Below, piece by piece: positions 39,921-49,041 of a stretch of DNA of 64,000 nt. Each line of letters begins with the position of its first letter. Positions within the stretch are counted from its first letter, which is position 1. The stretch is from positions 4,278,001-4,342,000 of the forward strand of contig CP085629.1 in assembly GCA_024704175.1 (NCBI GenBank), given 5' to 3'. The stretch comes from Paenibacillus sp. P25. Lineage in GTDB: Bacteria > Bacillota > Bacilli > Paenibacillales > NBRC-103111. A program made the position numbers and the translations under genes. Under the pieces are notes generated by a model. That model saw only the letters and a list, made by a program, of their open reading frames with translations. It did not search any database and had not been told where the DNA came from.

Positions 39921-41086
39921 TTAAATTTTATTACGTAGACGGCGCACAATGGTTTCAATGATTTCTACGGCGTTTCGGATTTGCTGCACGTCGTTCGTAC
40001 GGCCGAAGCTGAAGCGGACGGCTGAAGCTGTGATTTCGTCCGGCAGGCGCATCGCCTTCAGCACGTGGGAAACCTCCAGGGAGCCCGAGGTGCAAGCGGA
40101 GCCGCTCGCTGCGGCCACACCGGCCAGGTCCAGGTTCATCAGCATCGTCTCCGTCGAAATGCCGGGGAAGCTGACATTCAGAATGTGCGGAAGCCGCTCC
40201 TCCGGATGACCGTTGATGACAAATCCGTCTACGCCCAATTTTTCTTGAAGCCCGCTCACCATCTCAGAACGTAGTTTTTCCAAGTTTTGCCCTAATTCAT
40301 ACGTGTGCAGCGCGAAATGTTGCACCGCCTCGGCAAAGCCCGCAATGCCGGCCGTATTCTCTGTGCCCGGTCTGCGTTTGCGTTCTTGGGAGCCGCCGTA
40401 GAGCAGCGGTGTTACCCGGATGTTCTTCGCTATATATAACGCGCCGATCCCTTTCGGACCGCCCACTTTATGCGCGGAAAAACTCATTAGATCCACAGGA
40501 AGCCTGCCCAGATCGATAGGTACGTGGCCGAGCGCCTGTACGGCGTCGACATGAAAGCAGATGCCTTTCTCCCGCGCCAGCCGGCCGATGGCTTCTACCG
40601 GTTGAAGCGTGCCTATCTCATTATTTCCATACATGACGCTGATCAGAATGGTGTCGGAACGGATGGCATTCTCGAGGTCGGATAAGGAGATTTGGCCGTA
40701 TTCGTCTACGGGCAGGTAGGTTACTTCATAGCCGAGCTCGCTCCAAACGTTCGCAGGCATGAAGCACGGCATGGTGCTCCACCTGCGTGGTAATGATATG
40801 CTTGCCGCGCGAGCCGTACGCCTCGGCGGCGCCGAACAGCGCCATATTGTCGCTCTCCGTGCCGCCTCCCGTAAACACAAGCTGCGCCGGCAGGCGCCGA
40901 GCGTCCTCGCGATCCCGTCGCGGGTCTGCGTTCAAGGCCGCCTTGGCTTCCCGGCCGGCGGCATGGGTGCTGGACGCATTCCCGTAATGCTCCGTCCAAT
41001 ACGGCAAGCATCGCCTGAACGACCTCGGGAAGCACCGGCGTCGTTGCGGCATGATCCAAGTAAATAAGACTCAAGTTACTCACCAC
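39921..41086 (-). CDS. iscS: Cysteine desulfurase, IscS/NifS family (about four frameshifts)
   Basis: About 388 residues. PLP enzyme that takes sulfur from cysteine for Fe-S clusters and tRNA thiolation. It has YLDHAATTPV at the start, VFTGGGTESDN, EHHAVLHACE, the PLP-Lys in SFSAHKVGGPKG and the persulfide Cys in SGSACTSGSLEVSHVL. Shifts are needed near 41005, 40925, 40890 and 40745. The start is GTG at 41086 or 41083, with a weak ribosome binding site. It lies downstream of cymR in the same direction, as in B. subtilis where this copy supplies sulfur to MnmA. mnmA itself lies just beyond cymR on the other strand. Confidence 0.92.
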
Positions 41087-41113
41087 ATCTGTAAGCGAAA
41101 TACCGCTTCAAGT

Positions 41114-41533
41114 TTAAATGTAGAACATATAGTTGTCTTGGTCGCCTTCATCCTTATAGGAAATCAAATCCGACAGCATGGTCGAATCCAGTACTTCCGC
41201 AATGCTGTCGCGGATGCGGATCCACAGATGGCGCTTGGCCGGATCGTCTTCTTCGGTGAAATCCACCGGGCTGATCGGCCCTTCCAGTACGCGAATTACA
41301 TCTCCGGCTGAAATTTGCTCCGGATCCCTGGACAAAATATATCCGCCGTATGCGCCGCGGATACTCTTCACCAAACCGGCATTGCGCAGCGGAGCGACCA
41401 ACTGCTCAAGATAGTGCTCGGAAAGCTGATGCTTTTCGGCAATGCTCTTCAATGAGGTCGGACCCTCACCGAACTTTGTTGCGAGCTCCATCATGATGGT
41501 CAACCCGTAGCGGCCTTTGGTTGAAATTTTCAA
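41114..41533 (-). CDS. cymR: Rrf2 family transcriptional regulator CymR
   Basis: Intact, 139 residues. Winged-helix Rrf2 protein: MKISTKGRYGLTIMMELA, HQLSEHYLEQLVAPLRNAGLVKSIRGAYGGYIL and EQISAGDVIRVLEGP. There is no cysteine in the protein, so it is not an Fe-S sensor of the IscR type, which supports CymR, the master repressor of cysteine metabolism that acts in complex with CysK. It heads the cymR-iscS unit and is divergent from mnmA, with 208 bases between the starts. ATG follows AGGTGCTACAGCTTGAAA. Confidence 0.9.
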   Translation of the reverse strand: MKISTKGRYGLTIMMELATKFGEGPTSLKSIAEKHQLSEHYLEQLVAPLRNAGLVKSIRGAYGGYILSRDPEQISAGDVIRVLEGPISPVDFTEEDDPAKRHLWIRIRDSIAEVLDSTMLSDLISYKDEGDQDNYMFYI

Positions 41534-41741
41534 GCTGTAGCACCTCGTTTACATGGCAATCATTTAACATACATTTTCGTATCATTTCTATGGTATCATA
41601 AAACCCTCTATCTTGGGAGAAAAACCGTGACATATTGATGAAAAATTTTATTCTTTGGGCAAACCTATGTATAATACAGCTAGGCGCTGACGTCTCACGG
41701 CCTCGGCCCTAGCGATTGCAAGTAAAGTGAGGTGTGTAACC

Positions 41742-42829
41742 ATGACGGCTAAACCGCGTGTTGTCCTCGGCATGTCCGGCGGCGTTGATTCTTCCGTATC
41801 GGCGCTCGTGCTTAAGGAACAAGGCTATGAGGTCATCGGCGTTTTTATGAAAAACTGGGACGATACCGACGAGTTCGGCCACTGCACCGCAGAAGAAGAT
41901 GCGGAAGACGTGCGCCGGGTTTGCGATCAAATCGGTATTCCCTATTATACGGTAAATTTTGAGAAACCATACATGGACAAGGTGTTCGCGTATTTCCTGG
42001 ACGAGTACCGCAAGGGACGTACGCCCAACCCCGATGTCATGTGCAACCGGGAGATCAAGTTCGGCGAATTTCTGCAAAAAGCGCTGGAGCTCGGTGCCGA
42101 TTATATTGCTACGGGACACTATGCCCGCGTTACGGAAGCGGACGGCAAATACCGGTCGCTGCGCGGTGTCGATAACAATAAGGATCAGACGTATTTCCTG
42201 AATGCGCTGAACCAGTACCAGCTGTCCAAAGCGATGTTCCCGATCGGCCACCTTCCGAAGCCGGAAGTCCGGGCCATTGCCGAGAAGGCGGGACTTGCCA
42301 CCGCGAAGAAGAAGGACAGTACCGGGGTCTGCTTTATCGGGGAGCGTAATTTCAAGGAATTCCTGAGCGGGTACCTGCCCGCCAAACCGGGCGAGATGCG
42401 GACCCTGGACGGGGAAGTCAAAGGGCGGCACGACGGCCTGATGTACTACACCCTCGGACAGCGACAAGGCCTCGGTATCGGCGGATCCGGCACCGGCGAG
42501 CCGTGGTTCGTCGCCGGCAAGGACCTGGAGAATAATATCCTGTATGTCGTTCAAGGCGAGAAGCATCCGGCTTTGTATTCCCGCATGGCCTGACCGCCAC
42601 CGATTTGAACTGGATCAGCGGAGAAGTTCCGGAGACGCCGTTCAAATGTACGGCGAAATTCCGTTACCGCCAGCCCGATCAAGGGGTAACGGTGACGTTC
42701 GGTGAAGGCGGCACCTGCGAGGTCATCTTCGACGAGCCGCAGAAGGCCATCACGCCGGGACAATCCGTCGTCTTCTACGACGGAGACGTGTGCCTCGGCG
42801 GAGCGACCATTGACCGTATTCATAAGTAA
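41742..42829 (+). CDS. mnmA: tRNA-specific 2-thiouridylase MnmA (frameshifted)
   Basis: About 362 residues. It thiolates U34 of Glu, Gln and Lys tRNAs using IscS-derived sulfur and ATP. The PP-loop is GMSGGVDSS at residue 10, the catalytic Cys are in NPDVMCNREIKFG and STGVCFIGERNF, the tRNA-contact region is DNNKDQTYFL, and the C-terminal barrel is VPETPFKCTAKFRYRQPDQGV. The barrel is in another frame (shift near 42585). ATG at 41742 follows GAGGTGTGTAACC. A TATAAT at 41670-41675 is a candidate -10. Divergent orientation from cymR-iscS is unlike B. subtilis. Confidence 0.95.
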
Positions 42830-42845
42830 GCAAGGGCGAACAGCA

Positions 42846-42899
42846 AGGGGCTGTACCGCGAGTAGAACATCTCTACATGCGGGACAGCCCCTTTTGCCT
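42846..42899 (+). terminator. Terminator of mnmA
   Basis: AAGGGGCTGT pairs with ACAGCCCCTT, with CCGC/GCGG and GTAGA/TCTAC inside, followed by TTTT. It starts about 20 bases after the mnmA stop. Confidence 0.8.
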
Positions 42900-43009
42900 T
42901 TTATCCAACTTAGCTTCAATCACTGGGAACGCGGCTCCCCTGCTCTTTCCCCTGAGCCTGCGGACCGGCGGCCGGCTTGAGGGCGGACGCATCGGGAGCG
43001 GGCTCGGTT

Positions 43010-44255
43010 TCAATCTTCGATGGCCTGGTAGACTGTGGTCCAGAAGTCGTGGATCACCCGCGCCGAATCCGCAGTGGACATGCCGACCTGGGTGAGCAGG
43101 ATTCCGATGAGCTCTTTGTCCGGGTCGGCGTACGCCGAGGTGCCGGTTCCACCGTCCCAGCCGAACTGGCCTATGGACGCATAGTCGCCGCGGTAGGTCC
43201 GCACCGCCATCCCGAAGCCCCAGCCCCCGTGCTGCCCTTGGCCGAATGACACATGGACATTGTTCCTGGCCAGAGAATCTCGGGCGGTTTGTTGCTCGGG
43301 TGTGAGGCGGTTGGTGGTCATCAGCTCGACGGCGGGCCGCGACAGGATCCGTTCGGTCCCGTGTATCCCGTGATTCAGCAGCATCCGGAAGTACGCGTGG
43401 TAGTCGTCGACGGTGGAGACCAGCCCGCCGCCGCCTGACTGGAACGCCGGAGGCTGGCTGTACTGTCCGCCTGCGGCCTCGTCCCATACGATGAACTCTC
43501 CGGTCTGCGGATCGGGGGTATAGGCGGTTGGCGACCTGTCAATCTTGCCGGCGGGCACGTGAAAACCGGTGTCCTTCATCCCCAGTGGATCGAGGATCCG
43601 TTCGCGCAGGAATGTCTCGAACGGCTGACCCGTAACCCTGGCGACAAGCACGCCGAGTACATCGTGGCTGATGTGGTACTGCCACTGTTCTCCGGGCTGG
43701 TACATCAGCGGAAGCGTGCCAAGGCGGCGCATCCATTCGTCGGGCTCGGGATATTCCGTCATTGTCCGGGGAAATATTCCCTGCTCGAAAACGGCGGCCA
43801 TGATCGGAAAGTTCAGTGCCGTCAAATCCATTCCGAGCCCGGAACGTGGAGGTGAGCAGGTCCCGTACGGTGATCGGCCGCCGTGCCGGCACAGTATCGT
43901 CCAAAGGTCCGTCGGGCCGCTTCAGCACCCGCCGGTCGGCGAGTTCGGGCAGCCACGTCTCTACCAAATCATCCAGCCGCAACTTGCACTCGTCGAGCAA
44001 AACCATCGCCGCCGCCATCGCGACCGGCTTGGAAGTGGATGCCATCCGGAAGAGCGTGTCCCGGCGCATCGGCACGCCACCGTCATGGCGCATCGTGCCG
44101 ATCGCTTCGACGTGCGTCTCACCGTACCGGCTGACCAGGGCGACGAGCCCGGGAATCTTCCCGGACTCGACATGCCTTGCGAGCACGTCGCGCATTCTGC
44201 TCAGCCCTGTTTCGGAAAAGCCCCTGCTACTTTGTCCCGTTGTAATCTTATTCAT
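43010..44255 (-). CDS. Serine hydrolase, beta-lactamase class C-like (frameshifted)
   Basis: About 414 residues. Beta-lactamase/esterase family (PF00144): the nucleophile motif STSK in FRMASTSKPVA near residue 75, the second-motif Tyr in WQYHISHDVLG, and FGWDGGTGTSAYADP near the C-terminus in the KTG/HxG position. There is no signal peptide, so a cytosolic esterase or D-peptide hydrolase is more likely than resistance. A shift near 43830 splits it. Its codon use is very GC-rich with many acidic and Arg codons and it stands alone, which hints at acquisition, but this is weak. ATG at 44255. Confidence 0.85.
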
Positions 44256-44287
44256 TCGGTTTCCCTCTCTTTACTTTTTAGTTTGGA

Positions 44288-45022
44288 TCAGATTTGCCTG
44301 CTGTTCCGCACCAGACCTTCCTTAAGCGGAGTAAACGACTCCTTATACTCCACCAGGTCGATTTCGCATCCGGCCCCGATGGTGACTCTGCTGCCGCGGA
44401 CCACCTTCGCCTTCGTGTTCTCCAGCGTAATTTCATCCCCTTCGATCGTATCCGCCGTCAATTCGGAGGTGAATCGCACAAGGAACGGATTCAATAAGGC
44501 TTTCAGCCCCTTTTTACGAACGGAAATTTTCTCCCCGCCGATCTCTTTGGCGCTGCAGGCGCCGTAGAGGACCAGGTCGATCTCGCCCGCATTCAGCAGA
44601 CCTTCGATCTGAAACGCACCCTTGGCAATGAATGATTCCGCTTCGCAATCGCTCTGGATTTTCAACCATCCCTCAAGGTCGATCAAATCGCCGGTGACCC
44701 GGCCTTTAACCGACGCGTTCCCGACACATTTGAAGTCACGGAAATCCAGATCCCCGCCGATTTTTACATCGCCATTTACTTTAATCAGTTCCGTTTGAAC
44801 GCCGCCTTGTATTTTCAGGGAACCGTTCACTTCGACGGCTTTGGATTCCATGCTTCCTTTCACTTCGCTCTGTCCGTTGATCTTCATTTGACCGCAGCTG
44901 AGGTTGCCGTATACGGTACCTGCGCCGCTAATCTTCACATCCTGATAGTCGCCGCCCGATGCGCTCCCGCTTCCCGAGATCACCAGATCGCCGCGATTTT
45001 CCATATCCATACCCATTCCCAT
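44288..45022 (-). CDS. Bactofilin-like polymer-forming protein (YhbE-like)
   Basis: Intact, 244 residues. After a Met/Gly-rich start (MGMGMDMENRGDL) it consists of short beta-helix repeats with regular hydrophobic/Gly spacing (DVKISGAGTVYGNL, KINGQSEVKGSM, EVNGSLKIQGGV, KVNGDVKIGGDL), as in bactofilins. It is encoded 14 bases after a YhbD homologue, matching yhbD-yhbE of B. subtilis, where the bactofilin paralogues have been connected with flagellar hook/motility assembly. Longer than minimal bactofilins. The C-terminal region (FLVRFTSELTADTIEGDEIT) continues the repeat pattern. Confidence 0.85.
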   Translation of the reverse strand: MGMGMDMENRGDLVISGSGSASGGDYQDVKISGAGTVYGNLSCGQMKINGQSEVKGSMESKAVEVNGSLKIQGGVQTELIKVNGDVKIGGDLDFRDFKCVGNASVKGRVTGDLIDLEGWLKIQSDCEAESFIAKGAFQIEGLLNAGEIDLVLYGACSAKEIGGEKISVRKKGLKALLNPFLVRFTSELTADTIEGDEITLENTKAKVVRGSRVTIGAGCEIDLVEYKESFTPLKEGLVRNSRQI

Positions 45023-45036
45023 TCCCTCCAGCCGGT

Positions 45037-45660
45037 TTAAGATAATTTGATTTTCAATTCCTCAATGCACGATGCGACGGACAGACGCGCTACGATACGC
45101 GACCGCTCGTCGAAATAAAGCTCATTGGGACTTCCGGCAAGCATAAACCCGGATACCCCCATTTTGCGGAAAAAGATCAGTTCGAACGGCTTCCCTTGGA
45201 ATTTCGGATAATGCTCATGCAGCGTACGCAGCGGCTCCCGGCCTTCCTCAAGCGTGATCTCGCCGGTTTGCAGCAACTTGTCGAGCAGATACAGGTGAAG
45301 AATCATATCGAACGAGTAAAGGCTTGCTTCACCGTAATGCTCTTCAAAGAGCTTCATCGTAGCACTTGAAACAATGTTACGTTGCAACAAGTCCGTACGA
45401 GCGAGCGAAGCTTCCGTCAGATTGGGCGAAAACACATCCGCCAGCTCATCCAGCGACAAATCATCCTTCATGTTGACGATCTTATCGATCCTCGCCAGAA
45501 TCTGCACCTTCGGAAAGAAGGTTTCCTGCCCGGTAAACGTAGATTTACGAATGAACCATTCTTCCGGAATAAGGTTTTTCCGCTTCCACCTGTATAATTG
45601 GCCGTACGAAATACCTGTTAGCTCCAGCAAATCTTTCTTGGAGATCAAATCCTGCTCCAT
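45037..45660 (-). CDS. yhbD: YhbD family DUF4004 protein with MerR-like helix-turn-helix
   Basis: Intact, 207 residues. The N-terminal 75 residues resemble a MerR-type winged helix (ISKKDLLELTGISYGQLYRWKRKNLIPEEWF, then FFPKVQILARIDKI). The rest is the DUF4004 effector-like part (HYPKFQGKPFELIFFRKMGVSGF). B. subtilis YhbD is the homologue, next to its bactofilin gene. A DNA-binding role is inferred. A palindrome lies inside its predicted promoter, compatible with self-regulation. ATG at 45660 follows GGAGGTGCCGTAA. Confidence 0.85.
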   Translation of the reverse strand: MEQDLISKKDLLELTGISYGQLYRWKRKNLIPEEWFIRKSTFTGQETFFPKVQILARIDKIVNMKDDLSLDELADVFSPNLTEASLARTDLLQRNIVSSATMKLFEEHYGEASLYSFDMILHLYLLDKLLQTGEITLEEGREPLRTLHEHYPKFQGKPFELIFFRKMGVSGFMLAGSPNELYFDERSRIVARLSVASCIEELKIKLS

Positions 45661-45684
45661 TTACGGCACCTCCTTACATTCGCA

Positions 45685-45713
45685 AGTGTAACATAACATT
45701 GTTACGTTGTAAA
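45685..45713 (-). promoter_or_regulatory. Predicted yhbD promoter with palindrome in the spacer
   Basis: Minus strand TTTACA (45708-45713), 17 bases, TACACT (45685-45690). The palindrome GTAACA-N6-TGTTAC (45688-45705) covers the spacer and overlaps the -10, the position used by MerR-type regulators. Confidence 0.55.
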
Positions 45714-45716
45714 GCA

Positions 45717-45752
45717 GAAAAAAAACTCCTCTACGGAGTGGGAGTTTCCTGC
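45717..45752 (-). terminator. Terminator of the CNNM gene
   Basis: Minus strand AAACTCC and GGAGTTT pair, with inner CACTCC/GGAG alternatives, followed by eight T's. It lies 35 bases after the stop at 45787. Confidence 0.7.
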
Positions 45753-45786
45753 ATAAAACATTAAAATTTCGGGGTACTTTGATTCC

Positions 45787-47130
45787 TTAATCCGTACCGG
45801 CCGCCGGCCCTCTCTGTTCCCCGCTGCGCTGTTTGACGGTAATCCTTGTGATCCGCAGGTGGTCCGTTTCTTCAATCACGAATTCGATCCGCTCGTTGTA
45901 AACGATGCGCTGGCTTTTCTTCGGCGGGATTTCCACCTGGGAATACATCCATCCGCCGATCGTATCGTAATCGTCCGATTCAATGTCCAGGCCAAAGAAG
46001 CTGTTCACTTCTTCGATCAGCAGACGCCCGTCGATAGAGTGCGAGCCGTCGTCCCGTTTCTCGATATGAGGGCGCTCCTCGTCAAATTCATCCTGGATCT
46101 CGCCTACGATTTCTTCAATGATATCCTCAAAGGTAACCAGCCCCGAGGTACCGCCGTATTCGTCGATCAGGAGCACCATCTGGGCGCGCTTCTTCTGCAT
46201 CAGCTTGAGCAGCGCACTGATCTGCATCGATTCCGGCACTTTGGTGATCGGCCGGATAAAGCCACCTATGTCGTTCGGCTCGTTTCCGTCGGCCTTGAGG
46301 AGGTCCTTGATATGGACAAAGCCGATGATCCGGTCTTTATCCGGGTCGCAGACAGGGTATCGGGTATGCATTTCACTGATCGCAATCGTTTTATTATCCT
46401 CAAAGCTGAGCTGGGTATACAGGCACACCATTTCGGTCCGGGGAATCATGATCTCCCGGGCATGCGTTTCCGTAAAGTCAAAAATATTGTCCACCAAGGT
46501 CAGCTCCGTATTGTCGATCAAGCCGCTGCGGTTGCTTTCCTTCATCAGCACGCGGATTTCATCCTCCGTATGGGCTATGCGATGCTCTGCGGTAGGCTCG
46601 ATCCCGGCCAGCCGCAGAAGGGCGTTCGACATGCCGTTCAGAAGCCAAATGAACGGATACATCAGCTTATAGAACCCGATTAAAAGCCAGGAGGAAAGAA
46701 GGGTTACCTGCTCCGATTTACGGATTGCATAGGTTTTGGGGAACTGCTCGCCGATCGTAATGTGGAGAATCGTAATGAATCCGAAAGCCGCGATAAAAGC
46801 CAGCGTTTCCACGACGGCGTCCGGAAGCCGCAGCGGAGCAAGCAGCGGCTTAAGAAGGCCTGAAACCGCCGGCTCCCCGACCCATCCGAGCCCAAGCGAC
46901 GCCAGCGTAATGCCGAGCTGGCAGGCCGACAAGTAAGCATCCAGATTATTCACGATCGATTTGGCCAAGCGGGCATTCCTGCGTCCTTCCTGCGCCAAAG
47001 CGTCAATACGGCTGTTCCGCACCTTCACCATGGCAAATTCCGCCGCTACAAAGAAGCCGTTTAACACAACGAGCAGCAGCACCAGACCGACATACAAGCT
47101 GAGCGCCAGCGGATCACTACTCAAATGCAC
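45787..47130 (-). CDS. CNNM/CorC-HlyC family transporter with CBS domains
   Basis: About 447 residues, uninterrupted. A CNNM (DUF21) membrane domain with four hydrophobic segments comes first (GLVLLLVVLNGFFVAAEFAMVKVR, GWVGEPAVSGLL, FITILHITIGEQFPKT). A CBS pair (IMIPRTEMVCL; LLKLMQKKRAQMVLLIDEYGG) and the CorC_HlyC domain at the end follow. Homologues take part in Mg2+ (or Co2+) export and tolerance. The start is uncertain: the in-frame GTG at 47163 lies inside its own ribosome binding site, so GTG at 47130 after GGTGAACAG is used here. Confidence 0.85.
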   Translation of the reverse strand: MHLSSDPLALSLYVGLVLLLVVLNGFFVAAEFAMVKVRNSRIDALAQEGRRNARLAKSIVNNLDAYLSACQLGITLASLGLGWVGEPAVSGLLKPLLAPLRLPDAVVETLAFIAAFGFITILHITIGEQFPKTYAIRKSEQVTLLSSWLLIGFYKLMYPFIWLLNGMSNALLRLAGIEPTAEHRIAHTEDEIRVLMKESNRSGLIDNTELTLVDNIFDFTETHAREIMIPRTEMVCLYTQLSFEDNKTIAISEMHTRYPVCDPDKDRIIGFVHIKDLLKADGNEPNDIGGFIRPITKVPESMQISALLKLMQKKRAQMVLLIDEYGGTSGLVTFEDIIEEIVGEIQDEFDEERPHIEKRDDGSHSIDGRLLIEEVNSFFGLDIESDDYDTIGGWMYSQVEIPPKKSQRIVYNERIEFVIEETDHLRITRITVKQRSGEQRGPAAGTD

Positions 47131-47163
47131 TGCCTGTTCACCGCCACGGATGAACAGGTACAC

Positions 47164-47320
47164 CTCCCTTGAGCCTGCAATTGGGCGTACGGTCCGTTTC
47201 CTGCGGCTGTACCCCTATGGTTACTATTAGCCTATACATTCCGCACCGGCGGTAGAACGATTAATCCGGGCGGGCTTATTCCAATATGCCGAAGCCGGAA
47301 GCTTCGTGCGGGTACAAAAA
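47164..47320 (-). other. Leader region of the CNNM gene with hairpin
   Basis: GGGCGTAC (47183-47190) and GTACCCC (47209-47215) can form the base of a hairpin with CCG/CGG above, 20 bases before the AAGGGAGG ribosome binding site. It does not match any riboswitch consensus I know (no M-box core seen). Confidence 0.35.
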
Positions 47321-47362
47321 ACACCCTGCATTCGGACCGGGATCCGGATGCAGGGTGCGGCG
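47321..47362. terminator. Terminator of mntH
   Basis: CACCCTGCAT pairs with ATGCAGGGTG and the stem continues through CGGACC/GGATCCG. A-run 47316-47322 gives the minus-strand U-tail. It lies 10 bases after the mntH stop. Confidence 0.85.
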
Positions 47363-47370
47363 CCGGCTGA

Positions 47371-48726
47371 TTACTTCAGCCAGCCGAGGAACGTTTGAAT
47401 CAGCAGGTAAATATTAAGCAAGGCAATGACCGCAGCTACGGTCCAAGCCGTAATTTTCAGCCAGAGCGGGTTGGCGAACTCGCCCATTTTCTTCTTGTCG
47501 CTTGTAAACTTGACCAGCGGCACGACGGCAAAGGACAGCTGAAGGGATAGAATCACCTGGCTCAAAATCAGCAGCTGCGCCGTTCCGCTCTCTCCGTAAA
47601 TCGCCGTAACAATGACGGCGGGGACGATCGCGATCAGCCGCGTGATGAGTCGCCGCGACCATCCCGGAAGGCGAATGTTCAGGAAGCCTTCCATTACGAT
47701 TTGCCCGGCGAGCGTGCCGGTCAGCGTCGAGTTCTGCCCCGATGCCAGCGGCGCTACCCCGAACAAGATGCTTGCAGCGGTAGTACCGAGCAGCGGTGCA
47801 AGCAGATGATAAGCATCGCCGATTTCGGCCACCTCGGTATACCCGGCCCGGTGGAACGTGGCGGACGCGATAATCAGGATGGCTGCATTGATAAAGAGGG
47901 CGAAGAACAGCGCGATGGACGAGTCCCAAGTCGCATATTTGATCGCCTGGCGCTTGCCGAGTGCCGTCTGTTCATACTGCCGCGTTTGCACGATCGAAGA
48001 ATGCAGATACAGGTTATGCGGCATTACGGTGGCGCCGAGGATACCAATGGCGATGTACAGCATCTCCGGATTTTTGATAATTTCCGCGCTGGGTACGAAA
48101 CCTTTCAGCACGCCGCCGATTTCCGGTTTAGCCCAGATAATGTCGATCAGGAAACAGATGCCGATCGTTCCGATCAGGGTAATGACCAGCGCCTCGATGA
48201 ACCGAAAGCCCTTGTTCTGCAGCAGCAGCACGACAAGAACGTCCACCGCCGTAATCAGCACGCCGTAAATGAGCGGCGGCCCGAATAATAAATTCAAAGC
48301 AATCGCCGAGCCGATGACCTCGGCCAAATCGCAGGCGGCAATGGCCAGCTCGCAGAGAACCCATAATCCCATGGCCACCGGCTTGCTGTAATGATCCCGG
48401 CAGGCCTGCGCCAAATCGCGTCCCGTGACGATGCCCAGTTTCCCGGCGAGCGCCTGGAGCAGCATAGCCATCAGGTTCGACAGCAGGATCACGGACAGCG
48501 GCGTGTAACCGAACATCGAGCCGCCCGCCAAGTCGGTCGCCCAGTTCCCTGGATCCATGTAACCGACCGCCACCAGGTAGCCGGGACCGGCAAAGGCCAG
48601 AAATTTGCGGAACCAGGAGCCGCTCTTCGGTATACGCAGGGAGCGGTGAACCTCCGGCAAGGAAGGCTGGTTTCCCGTTTGTCGCCAGCCACGGCCTGCA
48701 GCCAACGGAGTCGAATTGTCATTCAT
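47371..48726 (-). CDS. mntH: Nramp family Mn2+/divalent metal transporter
   Basis: Intact, about 451 residues, eleven predicted helices. Signature residues are AVGYMDPGNWATDLAGG in helix 1 (DPGN metal site) and VMPHNLYLHSS in helix 6. It is a proton-coupled importer of Mn2+ and other divalent ions. ATG at 48726 follows GAGGTGATTGCA, and an upstream in-frame ATG is not supported. The long leader (about 185 bases from the predicted promoter) contains GCAAA-ACTG-TTTGC (48769-48782) and ACATCTA-N6-TAGATGT (48868-48887), candidate sites for MntR or another metalloregulator. No yybP-ykoY riboswitch is seen. Confidence 0.94.
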   Translation of the reverse strand: MNDNSTPLAAGRGWRQTGNQPSLPEVHRSLRIPKSGSWFRKFLAFAGPGYLVAVGYMDPGNWATDLAGGSMFGYTPLSVILLSNLMAMLLQALAGKLGIVTGRDLAQACRDHYSKPVAMGLWVLCELAIAACDLAEVIGSAIALNLLFGPPLIYGVLITAVDVLVVLLLQNKGFRFIEALVITLIGTIGICFLIDIIWAKPEIGGVLKGFVPSAEIIKNPEMLYIAIGILGATVMPHNLYLHSSIVQTRQYEQTALGKRQAIKYATWDSSIALFFALFINAAILIIASATFHRAGYTEVAEIGDAYHLLAPLLGTTAASILFGVAPLASGQNSTLTGTLAGQIVMEGFLNIRLPGWSRRLITRLIAIVPAVIVTAIYGESGTAQLLILSQVILSLQLSFAVVPLVKFTSDKKKMGEFANPLWLKITAWTVAAVIALLNIYLLIQTFLGWLK

Positions 48727-48917
48727 TGCAATCACCTCATTCAATAAGTTTATCTATTTATGGGCCAAGCAAACAGTTTTGCCCACGGTCAACTTTTTAG
48801 GTAAAAAAAGAACTTGCTTCTAGCACCATCGATTTTGCAAACGCAGAATTCAAATCCATTCAGGGCACATCTATAACTTTAGATGTATTCGGCCCATTTG
48901 AAAAGGTTCCTGCTCTT

Positions 48918-48945
48918 ATTGTATCTCGGCAAAAAGTTTTGTCAA
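48918..48945 (-). promoter_or_regulatory. Predicted mntH promoter
   Basis: TTGACA (plus 48940-48945) and TACAAT (48918-48923), 16 bases apart. Near-repeats GGGCAACTTTTTT (48947-48959) and GGTCAACTTTTT (48787-48798) lie around and downstream. Confidence 0.65.
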
Positions 48946-49041
48946 GGGCAACTTTTTTGAGGAGGGCGGTTATTGGCTGGCCGTTCTCTAAAAAGCCAGG
49001 CCCTTCCTTACGGAAGAGCCGGTGTATGCTGGCTTTGCTAT

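Noticed and set aside
48727..48917. Manganese (yybP-ykoY) riboswitch in the mntH leader
   Set aside because: The conserved core of that riboswitch could not be found; only short inverted repeats are present.
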